A stretch of DNA of 64,000 nt from assembly GCF_004122145.1 (NCBI RefSeq), contig NZ_SBKQ01000011.1:85894-149893 (forward strand), read 5' to 3'. Each line of letters opens with the position of its first letter. Position 1 is the first letter of the stretch. This DNA is from Flavobacterium piscinae (GTDB lineage Bacteria > Bacteroidota > Bacteroidia > Flavobacteriales > Flavobacteriaceae). Below the pieces are notes generated by a model. It was not told the origin of the DNA. It ran no database searches and saw only the letters and a program-made list of their open reading frames with translations. The translations under genes and the position numbers were made by a program. Shown here piece after piece: positions 1-8,303 of the stretch.

Positions 1-1051
1 CACGCTGTTGTTTCACTTCTACAGGAACATCATCTTCCAATAAATAGGCGTGTGTATTTTCTTCATGCGAATAAGCAAAACAACCTAATCGTTCAAAACG
101 CATTTCTTCCACCCAATTTTTTAGGATTTGAAAATCTTCTTCGGTCTCACCGGGATATCCAACAATTAAAGTAGTTCTGATGGCTATACCCGGAACAGCT
201 TTTCTAAATTCTTTAAGAAGTTTTGTTGTTTTTTCCTGAGTGGTGCCACGACGCATCGATTTAAGGATATTATCTGAAATGTGTTGCAAAGGGATGTCAA
301 TATAATTACAGATTTTAGGTTCGTTTTTCATTAATTCCAACACATCCATAGGGAATCCGGTAGGGAAGGCGTAGTGTAACCGTATCCATTCAATTCCATC
401 AATTTTAACCAAGTTTTCTAAAAGTTCGGCTAAATTTCGCTTTTTATATAAATCTAATCCGTAATAGGTTAAATCTTGTGCAATCAATATCAATTCTTTT
501 ACACCATTTTTGGCTAAACCCTCCGCTTCTTTTACTAATTTTTCAATGGGTTGCGAAACGTGTTTTCCTCTCATGATTGGAATAGCACAAAAGCTACACG
601 GACGGTCGCAACCTTCGGCAATTTTTAAATAAGCAAAGTTTTTGGGTGTTGTAGTTAATCGTTCTCCTAATAATTCGTGTTTGTAATCTGCACCTAATGC
701 TTTCAATAAAATAGGTAAATCGGTTGTGCCGAAATATTGATCTACATTGGGAATTTCTTTCACTAAATCGGGCTTGTATCGTTCTGATAAACATCCTGTT
801 ACAAATACTTTGTCGACAATTCCCTGTTCTTTCTTTTCTACATATTCCAAAATCGTATTTACCGATTCCGCTTTTGCATTATCAATAAAACCACAAGTGT
901 TTATAACCACTATATTACCTTCTTGCTCATGCACTACGTCTTTTCCACTGGCTTTTAGTTGCCCCATTAACACTTCGCTATCATACACATTTTTTGAACA
1001 TCCTAAGGTAATAACGTTGATTTTATTTTTCTTTAACGATTTGGTTCTCAT
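1..1051 (-). CDS. rimO: Ribosomal protein uS12 methylthiotransferase RimO (N-terminal ~350 residues; cut by window edge)
   Basis: A minus-strand frame stays open from ATG 1051 to the left edge. It starts MRTKSLKKNKINVITLGCSK, which contains the conserved LGCSKN stretch of the methylthiotransferase N-terminal domain. The radical-SAM cluster motif is visible as CDRPCSFC at about residues 148-155, followed by a typical radical-SAM barrel (IPLQHISDNILKSMRRGTT, then GYPGETEEDF). RimO is the radical SAM enzyme that adds a methylthio group to a conserved aspartate of ribosomal protein S12. LGCSKN and the SMRRGTT stretch favour RimO over the tRNA-modifying MiaB. The C-terminal TRAM domain lies outside the window. 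It is the first gene of its strand here, with no co-oriented gene immediately upstream. Confidence 0.9.
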   Translation of the reverse strand, partial: MRTKSLKKNKINVITLGCSKNVYDSEVLMGQLKASGKDVVHEQEGNIVVINTCGFIDNAKAESVNTILEYVEKKEQGIVDKVFVTGCLSERYKPDLVKEIPNVDQYFGTTDLPILLKALGADYKHELLGERLTTTPKNFAYLKIAEGCDRPCSFCAIPIMRGKHVSQPIEKLVKEAEGLAKNGVKELILIAQDLTYYGLDLYKKRNLAELLENLVKIDGIEWIRLHYAFPTGFPMDVLELMKNEPKICNYIDIPLQHISDNILKSMRRGTTQEKTTKLLKEFRKAVPGIAIRTTLIVGYPGETEEDFQILKNWVEEMRFERLGCFAYSHEENTHAYLLEDDVPVEVKQQR

Positions 1052-1174
1052 TATTTTATACTCTTATTTAATCTTAAAAGGGATGCAAAATTACGGTTTT
1101 ATTTGGTATTTATGGAAATAAATAATAAAACCATTCACAAGAGTAAATGGTTTTTCGAAATTATAGAAAACAAT

Positions 1175-2698
1175 TTAGAATTTTATAGTGTAACTCAAGG
1201 TTACATTATTGTTGATGGCTGTTAAACGAGAAGTATCATTTAATCCGGAACTGATTAAATCAAAATTCATTTTTCTTCTACTATAGGCATAGGCCAAATC
1301 CAGTCTTGAAATACCAAAATCAAAACCAATTCCGCCCGAGTATCCGGTTAAATCTCCCATAGCAGTATCAACTTTATAAGGACTTTCTTCAAAACGGTAA
1401 CCACCTCGCAAACTCCATTGTTTGTGTCTGAATTCACCACCAACTCTAATTTCTGCTGCAGTATCCAAATTTGCCGACATAAAGTTGTTGATCGATTCCA
1501 AGTTAACATCGTTTCTTGGTCTGAATGTAATATTACTATAGTCTTTCATGGAATAATCGATACTAATTAATCCTCTCTCACCAAAAACATAGGCGAAACT
1601 ACCGGTTAGTTTACTTGGAGTTTGAATTTTATAAGAATCAAATACCATAATCACATTGGGGTCAAAAACTATCGGATTGCTGTTTGCATCACAATCTTCA
1701 CAATATGTAATTGTTCTTTGTCTTACTTCATCCGTTAAATTATACCAAGTGGGCGATTCATAAGCTAAGCCAAGTCTTACACTTTCAGTGATTTTTCCGA
1801 TAGCTCCAATACCGAAAGAAAATCCACCACCAAATGTATACGTTTCTGTATCAAATTGAACAGAACGGAGTCCGGTGGATGAGTTATTATTATAACTTTC
1901 ATAAATGGAAATCGTATTGGTCAAATCAGTAAAGTGAGCATTCAAATTAAGTCCGATAAAAAGTCTATCCTTAAATGATGTGGCTATATTACCGGTAATT
2001 TTTCCATTGTAACCTGTAGCAACTGTGTAATTTTCCTGATAATAATTGCCATTGGTTGGCACATTAGAAACATACACTGAGTTGTCCGGATTTTCATTAT
2101 CAACCGGATTAAACATATAAGCATTATATCCTAAGAGAGCCTGTTGATCGATGAAACTTAATTCGTCAAAAAATGCTGTGTCAAGTACATTTAAAAAAAT
2201 ACCACCTTCGTTTGGTAATCCATTCGCAAATCGTAAAAAATAGCCGTCAATTGAATTGTTAGGATTTACTCCGCGGGCATTAAACTGATTATCAAAATTT
2301 GAATTGTTTTCGTAATTTAACGCTATACTAAATTTATTCCAACCACTTGAAGGGTTATTGTTTTTAAAGACAAAAACGCCACCGGCTTGATTGATATCTA
2401 AATCATGATCGCTCTCAATTGTTCGTGTTCCAAAATAAGAAGAACTATTTCTCACATTATAATTACTGAGCGAGATAGTTGCTTGGTTATAATTAAACAG
2501 GGCTGAACCGGCAGGATTTACATTTATGGCAGATAAATCTCCACCCACAGCACCAAACGCTCCACTCATGGCTCTAAATCGAGCAGAACCGGTTAAATTA
2601 TCAAAGGCATACCGCAATCCTTCATTCGGAGTTATTTCTTGCGAGAAGGATAAAAAGCTAGCTAATAGAAAACCGGATGTGATAAAAATCTTTTTCAT
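1175..2698 (-). CDS. OmpP1/FadL-family outer membrane transporter
   Basis: The 507-residue protein starts with a Sec signal peptide (MKKIFITSGFLLASFLSFSQ, cleavage after about residue 19). The N-terminal region then reads GLRYAFDNLTGSARFRAMSG and AFGAVGGDLSAINVNPAGSA, the NPAG/GGD pattern of the OmpP1/FadL/TodX family whose N-terminus plugs a 14-stranded barrel. The remainder is Tyr/Asn/Gly-rich with alternating polarity, and it ends in a terminal aromatic beta strand (NNNVTLSYTIKF), as expected for a BAM substrate. Members import hydrophobic compounds such as fatty acids or aromatics; the substrate cannot be told from sequence. It appears to be monocistronic. Confidence 0.85.
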   Translation of the reverse strand: MKKIFITSGFLLASFLSFSQEITPNEGLRYAFDNLTGSARFRAMSGAFGAVGGDLSAINVNPAGSALFNYNQATISLSNYNVRNSSSYFGTRTIESDHDLDINQAGGVFVFKNNNPSSGWNKFSIALNYENNSNFDNQFNARGVNPNNSIDGYFLRFANGLPNEGGIFLNVLDTAFFDELSFIDQQALLGYNAYMFNPVDNENPDNSVYVSNVPTNGNYYQENYTVATGYNGKITGNIATSFKDRLFIGLNLNAHFTDLTNTISIYESYNNNSSTGLRSVQFDTETYTFGGGFSFGIGAIGKITESVRLGLAYESPTWYNLTDEVRQRTITYCEDCDANSNPIVFDPNVIMVFDSYKIQTPSKLTGSFAYVFGERGLISIDYSMKDYSNITFRPRNDVNLESINNFMSANLDTAAEIRVGGEFRHKQWSLRGGYRFEESPYKVDTAMGDLTGYSGGIGFDFGISRLDLAYAYSRRKMNFDLISSGLNDTSRLTAINNNVTLSYTIKF

Positions 2699-2774
2699 AA
2701 TTTTTTTATTTTTTCATAAAAATACCCATGCAAACCGATTTGATTCAACATAGGTATTTTGATTATTTTTTTGA

Positions 2775-3761
2775 TTAACCTCTACCTCTACCACCGCCGG
2801 ATGAACGTCCGCCACCGCCACCGCCAGATGAACGTCCGCCACCAAATGAACTACTTGAACTTGATCGCGAGCCCGAATAGGTTGGCGAAGAAGAACTTCT
2901 CGTTGATGAAGAGTTTCTTACATTCGATGAAGGTGTAGTTGAGCGGGTAGAATTACGTGTTCCTACATTATTGTTGTTATAATCTCTGGTGTTACTTGAG
3001 TTTCTTGGTGAAATTTGAGTACTTCGGGTTGAAGAACTTCTTGTTCTTGTTCCAAAGTTATTTCTTGTTGAGGTTCTTCCGCTTGTAGTATAGGATGTTC
3101 TTCCATTGTATCTACCTACAGAATACCTGTCGCCATAATAGCCACCGGTTCTTCTTCCTCTTGTATAAGCGTAGTTATTTCCATACCAACCATTACCCCA
3201 ACCATTTCCATACCAGCCATTCCAACCCCATCCGGGACCATACCAATTGTTCCAACCCCATCCCCAACCTGGTCCGTACCAACTGTTCCATCCCCATCCA
3301 ACATTCCATCCCCATCCCCATCCGGGTCCATACCAGTTGTTCCAACCCCATCCCCAACCGGGTCCGTACCAATTATTCCAATAATTCCATCCCCAATTAT
3401 TGTCATATACATTGACAGTTACTGAGGAAGGATTTGATCCCCACGCAGCATTCGAATCATAATTTCGTTCTGATGTTACCGTTGAGTCTTCAACGGAAGA
3501 ATAACTTTCAACATCCGTAAATACTTCTTCTTCTGCATTTAATTGTTTTGATTTAAAATAATTTTGATACGCTTGATTGGTATTGTTTTGTTCAACATTG
3601 TTTGATACAACTTCATTATTTCTGCCTGAGCTCCTATAAACACCATCATTATCATAATAAGAGGAGTTTTGATATGAACCACAAGAAACAAATAACATTC
3701 CCGAAAAGAATAAAACCAAGCGGGTAATATAATTGGTGCTGGGGTAAAAATTAGTTTTCAT
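2775..3761 (-). CDS. Trp/Gly-rich repeat lipoprotein of unknown function
   Basis: I do not recognise a named family. The 328-residue product has an N-terminal hydrophobic segment ending in a lipobox (LFVSC, Cys about residue 27), so it should be a lipoprotein. After an Asn/Ser/Tyr-rich spacer, residues about 125-195 are tandem units of the form NNWYGPGWGWGW. The tail is Ser/Thr/Arg/Gly-rich and ends in a poly-Gly/Ser segment (SSGGGGGGRSSGGGRGRG). Low complexity and aromatic repeats suggest an envelope or adhesive role, but that is inference. It is divergent from proS and shares its upstream region. Database names for neighbours of proS are sometimes transferred wrongly to such proteins; nothing synthetase-like is present here. 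Confidence 0.65.
   Translation of the reverse strand: MKTNFYPSTNYITRLVLFFSGMLFVSCGSYQNSSYYDNDGVYRSSGRNNEVVSNNVEQNNTNQAYQNYFKSKQLNAEEEVFTDVESYSSVEDSTVTSERNYDSNAAWGSNPSSVTVNVYDNNWGWNYWNNWYGPGWGWGWNNWYGPGWGWGWNVGWGWNSWYGPGWGWGWNNWYGPGWGWNGWYGNGWGNGWYGNNYAYTRGRRTGGYYGDRYSVGRYNGRTSYTTSGRTSTRNNFGTRTRSSSTRSTQISPRNSSNTRDYNNNNVGTRNSTRSTTPSSNVRNSSSTRSSSSPTYSGSRSSSSSSFGGGRSSGGGGGGRSSGGGRGRG
3180..3400 (-). repeat. In-gene tandem DNA repeats encoding W/G-rich units
   Basis: Within the lipoprotein gene the + strand repeats phrases such as CCATCCCCATCC and CCATACCAATTGTTCC with small changes about every 36-60 bp. The repeats encode successive YGPGWGWGWNNW units. Near-identity at the DNA level suggests copy number could change by slippage or recombination. 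Confidence 0.8.
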
Positions 3762-3793
3762 AATCGTAGCAATTTTATTGTTGTTATTACAAA

Positions 3794-3821
3794 AATAGTT
3801 AGTTTTGTCGAACTATTTAGT
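3794..3821 (+). promoter_or_regulatory. Putative proS promoter (TAGTTTTG) inside a perfect 8-bp inverted repeat
   Basis: TAGTTTTG at 3800-3807 fits the Bacteroidota -7 element TAnnTTTG, with TTG at 3781-3783 as a possible -33 element. The element lies between the arms AAATAGTT (3794) and AACTATTT (to 3821), a perfect inverted repeat with a 10-nt spacer that could be an operator or a 5' leader hairpin. proS starts 40 bp further on. Confidence 0.45.
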
Positions 3822-3860
3822 TAAAATAAGTTAAACAATTTTTATGCCAAATTATTCAAG

Positions 3861-5339
3861 ATGAGCAAAAACCTTACGAAAAGATCCGAAGATTATTCAA
3901 AATGGTACAATGAACTCGTAGTTAAAGCTGATTTAGCTGAAAACTCGGGTGTTAGAGGCTGTATGGTTATCAAGCCTTACGGTTATGCTATTTGGGAAAA
4001 AATGCAAGCTGAATTGGATAGAATGTTTAAAGAAACGGGACATTCCAATGCGTATTTTCCCCTTTTTGTACCCAAAAGTATGTTTGAAGCAGAGGAAAAA
4101 AATGCAGAAGGTTTTGCTAAAGAATGTGCCATAGTGACGCATTATCGTTTGAAAAATGATCCTGATAACAAAGGAAAATTAATGGTTGACCCTAATGCAA
4201 AATTGGAGGAAGAACTAATCGTTCGTCCAACTAGTGAAGCAATTATTTGGAGTACTTATAAAAATTGGATACAATCTTACAGGGATTTACCTTTATTGAT
4301 AAATCAATGGGCCAATGTGGTGCGTTGGGAAATGAGGACACGTTTGTTTTTGCGAACGGCTGAATTTTTGTGGCAAGAGGGGCATACGGCTCATGCAACA
4401 CAGGCTGAAGCAATTGAAGAATCGGTAAAAATGATGAATGTATATGCTGATTTTGCTGAGAATTTCATGGCTATTCCGGTTGTAAAAGGTGTAAAAACTG
4501 AGTCAGAACGATTTGCCGGAGCGATTGAAACTTATTGTATTGAAGCGTTGATGCAAGATGGAAAAGCATTACAGGCAGGAACATCACATTTTTTAGGTCA
4601 AAATTTTGCCAAGGCTTTTGATGTTAAATTTGCTAATGCCGAAGGAAAACAAGAACATGTTTGGGGTACCTCATGGGGTGTGTCGACACGATTAATGGGA
4701 GCATTGGTCATGACACACTCGGATGACAATGGTCTGGTTTTGCCCCCCAATTTAGCTCCTATTCAAGTGGTAATTGTTCCGATTTATAAATCCGAGGAAC
4801 AATTGGAAGCTATTTCAATAGAAGTTAATAAATTAATGGTTGGTTTACGAAAACTTGGTATTGCTGTTAAGTTTGATAATAGAACCACGCACAAACCCGG
4901 CTTTAAGTTTAACGAGTATGAATTAAAAGGTGTTCCTGTACGAATTGCAGTTGGACCCAATGATTTGGAAAACGGTACTTATGAAATCGCCAGAAGAGAT
5001 AATTTAACAAAAGAAGTTGTTTCAAAGGATGGAATTGAAACTTACATTCAAAACTTGTTAGAAACAATTCAAAAGAGTCTTTATGATAGAGCTTTTGAAT
5101 ATCGAAACAACCACATAACAGAAGTAAATAGTTTTGATGAGTTTAAACAATTATTAGATTCCAAAGGTGGATTTTTTGCTGCTCATTGGGACGGTACTGC
5201 AGAAACAGAGGAAAAAATTAAAGAATTGACCAAAGCAACAATTCGCTGTATTCCTTTGGATAGAGTAGAAGAGGCCGGAACATGTATGTTTTCCGGAAAA
5301 CCTTCCGTTGGAAGAGTGCTTTTTGCGAAAGCTTATTAA
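3861..5339 (+). CDS. proS: Proline--tRNA ligase, archaeal/eukaryal-type (ProS type 3)
   Basis: The 492-residue class II aminoacyl-tRNA synthetase activates proline and charges tRNA-Pro. The length and layout match the short ProS type without the editing insertion found in E. coli ProRS. Class II motif 1 lies around [19 protein letters not shown], motif 2 is seen as [20 protein letters not shown], and motif 3 is in the [20 protein letters not shown] region. The anticodon-binding domain follows ([17 protein letters not shown]), and the C-terminus has the zinc-domain-like tail IRCIPLDR...[10 protein letters not shown] ending in Tyr. The start is ATG 3861; an in-phase upstream alternative was not seen. 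Two tRNA genes follow on the same strand. Confidence 0.97.
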   Translation: MSKNLTKRSEDYSKWYNELVVKADLAENSGVRGCMVIKPYGYAIWEKMQAELDRMFKETGHSNAYFPLFVPKSMFEAEEKNAEGFAKECAIVTHYRLKNDPDNKGKLMVDPNAKLEEELIVRPTSEAIIWSTYKNWIQSYRDLPLLINQWANVVRWEMRTRLFLRTAEFLWQEGHTAHATQAEAIEESVKMMNVYADFAENFMAIPVVKGVKTESERFAGAIETYCIEALMQDGKALQAGTSHFLGQNFAKAFDVKFANAEGKQEHVWGTSWGVSTRLMGALVMTHSDDNGLVLPPNLAPIQVVIVPIYKSEEQLEAISIEVNKLMVGLRKLGIAVKFDNRTTHKPGFKFNEYELKGVPVRIAVGPNDLENGTYEIARRDNLTKEVVSKDGIETYIQNLLETIQKSLYDRAFEYRNNHITEVNSFDEFKQLLDSKGGFFAAHWDGTAETEEKIKELTKATIRCIPLDRVEEAGTCMFSGKPSVGRVLFAKAY

Positions 5340-5367
5340 AAAAAATAAAAAAAATAAATTGTAACTA

Positions 5368-5397
5368 TTGTGAGTATTAAAAATAGTTGTATTTTTG
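5368..5397 (+). promoter_or_regulatory. Promoter for the tRNA-Glu pair
   Basis: TTG at 5368-5370, a 19-nt spacer and TATTTTTG at 5390-5397 match the Bacteroidota sigma-A consensus (TTG, 17-23 nt, TAnnTTTG). The first tRNA begins 19 nt downstream. Confidence 0.7.
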
Positions 5398-5415
5398 CAC
5401 TCGCAATTAGCAATT

Positions 5416-5487
5416 GGCCCGTTCGTCTATCGGTTAGGACGCCAGGTTTTCATCCTGGTAAGGGGGGTTCGATTCCCCCACGGGCTA
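5416..5487 (+). tRNA. tRNA-Glu (anticodon TTC), copy 1
   Basis: A complete cloverleaf can be drawn. The acceptor stem GGCCCGT pairs with ACGGGCT, with a G-T closing pair as in the second copy. The anticodon stem CCAGG/CCTGG encloses TTTTCAT (anticodon TTC), and the T arm is GGGGG-TTCGATT-CCCCC. The discriminator is A5487, and CCA is not encoded. Confidence 0.95.
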
Positions 5488-5533
5488 CAAGTTCAAGTAT
5501 CAGATTGAAAAGCTTAAACTAGAGGAAAACAAG

Positions 5534-5605
5534 GGTCCGTTCGTCTAGGGGTTAGGACGCCAGGTTTTCATCCTGGTAACAGGGGTTCGATTCCCCTACG
5601 GACTA
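5534..5605 (+). tRNA. tRNA-Glu (anticodon TTC), copy 2
   Basis: The acceptor stem GGTCCGT pairs with ACGGACT. The anticodon arm (CCAGG, TTTTCAT, CCTGG) is identical to copy 1, and the T arm is AGGGG-TTCGATT-CCCCT. It lies 46 bp after copy 1 and is probably cotranscribed. It differs from copy 1 in the acceptor, D-loop and T-stem, so the two are diverged tandem duplicates rather than an exact repeat. Confidence 0.96.
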
Positions 5606-5758
5606 CGAAATTAGTTGTAAATTAGTTTTATAAAATAAAAATCAGTGTCTCGGTTTTTATTTTATTAGTTAAAACCAAAGTGATTGTTTTTGCAGTTGTG
5701 GGAGGTTTTTCTTTTTTAACTAGTATTTTTATAAATTACATCTAAAATTAAAAAGAAA

Positions 5759-6010
5759 ATGGCAAATCATAAGTCAGCTTTAAAAAGAATAAGAAGCAAC
5801 GAAAAGAAAAGAGTATTAAACAGATATCAGCATAAGACTACACGTAATGCAATCAAAGCCCTACGTTTAGCTACTGACAAATCTGATGCAGCAGGAAAAC
5901 TTTCTGCAGTTATCTCTATGATTGATAAATTAGCAAAGAAAAATATCATTCATGATAATAAAGCTTCTAACTTAAAATCAAAATTAACCAAGCACGTTGC
6001 TAAGTTATAA
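5759..6010 (+). CDS. rpsT: 30S ribosomal protein bS20
   Basis: The 83-residue, strongly basic protein begins MANHKSALKRIRSNEKKR, the classic bS20 N-terminus. It continues with Lys/Arg-rich helices (NRYQHKTTRNAIKAL) and ends LKSKLTKHVAKL. It binds 16S rRNA early in small-subunit assembly. The start is fixed by the conserved MANHKSA. It stands alone with a strong terminator 25 bp after the stop; the 150-bp AT-rich leader may hold its promoter, but I see only weak matches there. Confidence 0.98.
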   Translation: MANHKSALKRIRSNEKKRVLNRYQHKTTRNAIKALRLATDKSDAAGKLSAVISMIDKLAKKNIIHDNKASNLKSKLTKHVAKL

Positions 6011-6032
6011 TTAATCCTAAGTTATATAATAT

Positions 6033-6065
6033 AAAAAAAGCTTTCCGTTCGGAAAGCTTTTTTTG
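6033..6065 (+). terminator. Rho-independent terminator after rpsT, probably bidirectional
   Basis: A perfect 11-bp stem around AAAGCTTTCCG and CGGAAAGCTTT is flanked by an A-run on the left and a T-run on the right. It can therefore serve rpsT on + and the response-regulator operon on -. Confidence 0.9.
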
Positions 6066-6067
6066 GT

Positions 6068-6478
6068 TTAAGAATAGATTGGTTTTAAGTTTTCCAACAT
6101 TTCAACCGTAATTGGTTTTGATAAAAAATGAGAAACAACATCATATTGTTTGGCTTTGTTATAATCTGCCGGATCAATTGTTGATGATAAAATAATCACT
6201 TTTGTTTGTGAAAATTCATTTGAAATAGTTTTATTAAATAAATCAAGAAATTCCCATCCATTCATCACAGGCATATTCAAATCCAAGAAAATGAGTTGAG
6301 GTAATTGAAATTCTTCTGACTTGTTTTTTTTACTTACTAACGTTTGAAATAATTCATAAGCTTCTTGGCCATTGTTAGCAAACATGACATCTTCGCTGAA
6401 TTCCGCTTTTTTAATTACTTTTTTACAAAGCATTAATGTGATGGGATCGTCATCTACGCACAATATTGTTTTCAACAT
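6068..6478 (-). CDS. Single-domain response regulator (CheY-like receiver)
   Basis: The 136-residue receiver has no output domain. The acidic pocket is seen in ILCVDDDP (D9-D11), the phospho-acceptor is D66 in FLDLNMP, the switch Ser/Thr lies in ILSST (98-100) and the conserved Lys is K121 in LSKPI. It overlaps the histidine kinase upstream by one base (TAATG), so the two are translationally coupled and very probably form a cognate pair. With no DNA-binding domain it should act by protein contacts or as a phosphorelay intermediate. Such PAS-kinase/stand-alone receiver pairs are common in Flavobacteriaceae; the signal is unknown. Confidence 0.9.
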   Translation of the reverse strand: MLKTILCVDDDPITLMLCKKVIKKAEFSEDVMFANNGQEAYELFQTLVSKKNKSEEFQLPQLIFLDLNMPVMNGWEFLDLFNKTISNEFSQTKVIILSSTIDPADYNKAKQYDVVSHFLSKPITVEMLENLKPIYS

Positions 6479-8196
6479 TATTCTTTTTTAAAGGTTAGAG
6501 TAAATTGTGTTCCTTTTCCAACTTGGCTTTCCACTTCAATTGAACCTCCCATGGCTTCTATTTGAGATTTTACGAGATACAATCCAAGCCCTTTACTGTC
6601 GGGATAATCGTGAAATCGTTGGTATAAGCCAAATATTTTGTCACCATTTTTATCCAAGTCAATTCCAATTCCATTGTCTTTAATGACCAAATTTACGAAA
6701 TTTTCTTTTTCTACCGCCTTTATCGAAATTTTAGGTGTTTTGTCTTGAGAACGATATTTTATTGCATTAGACATCAGATTCAAGATGATGCTTTCCATAT
6801 AGGCTTTATTAATGTGTATTGTTAAGCTATCTTCTATGTCAAACTTAATGGTTGGCTTATACAAATTGATTTGATTGTTGAGTTGGAAAAATACATTTTC
6901 AAATATTTCTTTAATGGAAATGTCTTCTTTTAAGATAGAAGGATTATCTTTAATAATTACAACTTTTACCAAATCTTCAATTGTTTCATTCAAAAGATGG
7001 GTTGAACGTTTAAATCCGTTAAGAATTTCCTGAAGCTCATCATTCTCAATCGGTACATCTTCTAACAAGTGAAGTAGGCCGGTTAAATTTGATAAAGGTG
7101 CTCTAAAGTTGTGTGAGGTAATATAAGAAAATTGCTTTAAATCTTTATTGTTTTGAGTTAATTCGCGAATAAGTTGTTCTCTTTCTCGTTCCTGATTTTT
7201 TTCTTTGGTTACATCCCGTTGTATAGAAATCCAATGCGAATGCTCTCCTTCTTTATTCGTAACCGGAATCATTGAAAAATTTACCCAATATTCTTCACCG
7301 TTTTTCTTATAACTTATGGTTTCAATAAAACACTCTTTATAATTTTTAATTGCAGTAGAAAGTTTTTCCAATTCACTCAAATCCGATTTAGCTCCGGTGA
7401 ACATAACAGGAGATTTTCCAATCACTTCTTTGGGTTTATAACCTGTCATTTTTGTGAACGCTTGGTTAACAAAAATGATATTGGGAATTGGATTCTTTGA
7501 AATATCGGTATCCGTAATAACAACCGCATCTTTGGTTTGCGTAATTACCGTTTCTAAAAGTTTCAATCGTTGTTCTTCTTCTTTTTGTTTGGTGACATCT
7601 TGAATTGCTCCAATCATACGAATGGCTTTTCCATCAGCATCTTTTACCAAAAATCCTCGGTCAAAAACATATTTATAACTTCCATCTGCACATTTAAAAC
7701 GGTATTCATCTTGCCAGCGTTCAGTTTTTTGTTCTAAGAAAGAATATAATTTAACGGACATTTTTAAACTATCCTCTGGGTGAATTCGGTCAAACCACCA
7801 ACTCGAGGTTTTGCCTACCTCTTCCTTTTTATAGCCAAAGATTCCTTGAATACCTTTGTTCCATACAAATTCATCTTCTTGAATTTTCCAATCCCATATC
7901 GTATCACTGGTTGCCTTTGCTACTATGTCATAACGCTCATTGGAATCTTTAATTTCTGTATTGATGGTTTGTAATTGTTCTAAAATGGAGATATTCCTTT
8001 TGTCATTTCTTGCAATAATAAAGCGAAGTAATAAGCCGGCGGCTATAATAAAACTTACATCTTTAATGAAATGAAAAGTGATTAAGCTTTGAAAATCATT
8101 CTTGAAACTTCCTCGCAATATCAAATGCATAATGATAGCTAAAAAGAGTGAAGCAATGATGAAAACAAAAGAGATGATATTTGATTTACTTTTCAT
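6478..8196 (-). CDS. Membrane-anchored PAS-PAS sensor histidine kinase
   Basis: The 572-residue protein has two N-terminal membrane helices (about 9-28 and 43-62) with a very short outside loop. A helix and two PAS/PAC modules follow (about 88-205 with WWFDRIHPEDS and a PAC tail IGAIQDVT; about 215-332 with KNGEEYWVNFSMIPV and SIQRDVT). Next come a coiled helix and a HisKA-like dimerisation box with H362 in YITSHNFRAPLSN. The HATPase domain has its N box at N477 (NLMSNAIKYR) and DNGIGI and GLGLYLVK motifs. It phosphorylates itself and presumably the adjoining receiver. A TATATTTG promoter element at 8201-8208 on the minus strand lies only 5 nt from the ATG, so the leader would be extremely short. 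Confidence 0.93.
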   Translation of the reverse strand: MKSKSNIISFVFIIASLFLAIIMHLILRGSFKNDFQSLITFHFIKDVSFIIAAGLLLRFIIARNDKRNISILEQLQTINTEIKDSNERYDIVAKATSDTIWDWKIQEDEFVWNKGIQGIFGYKKEEVGKTSSWWFDRIHPEDSLKMSVKLYSFLEQKTERWQDEYRFKCADGSYKYVFDRGFLVKDADGKAIRMIGAIQDVTKQKEEEQRLKLLETVITQTKDAVVITDTDISKNPIPNIIFVNQAFTKMTGYKPKEVIGKSPVMFTGAKSDLSELEKLSTAIKNYKECFIETISYKKNGEEYWVNFSMIPVTNKEGEHSHWISIQRDVTKEKNQEREREQLIRELTQNNKDLKQFSYITSHNFRAPLSNLTGLLHLLEDVPIENDELQEILNGFKRSTHLLNETIEDLVKVVIIKDNPSILKEDISIKEIFENVFFQLNNQINLYKPTIKFDIEDSLTIHINKAYMESIILNLMSNAIKYRSQDKTPKISIKAVEKENFVNLVIKDNGIGIDLDKNGDKIFGLYQRFHDYPDSKGLGLYLVKSQIEAMGGSIEVESQVGKGTQFTLTFKKE

Positions 8197-8200
8197 TACT

Positions 8201-8208
8201 CAAATATA
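8201..8208 (-). promoter_or_regulatory. -7 element TATATTTG upstream of the histidine kinase
   Basis: On the minus strand this octamer matches TAnnTTTG exactly and ends 5 nt before the kinase ATG. If used, the transcript would be leaderless or nearly so. Confidence 0.4.
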
Positions 8209-8303
8209 AAAAAAAATTCTTTTTTAAATTTGAAGTAACACTGCGACTTGTTTTTTTAATTTGAATCATAAAATGTGGTATTTAGTTGTTGTTGGAATAT
8301 TAA

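Noticed and set aside
3095..3415. Open frames of about 100 codons on both strands over the Trp/Gly repeats
   Set aside because: They are out-of-frame readings of the repetitive lipoprotein gene (His/Ser/Asn or Gly/Asp-only composition).
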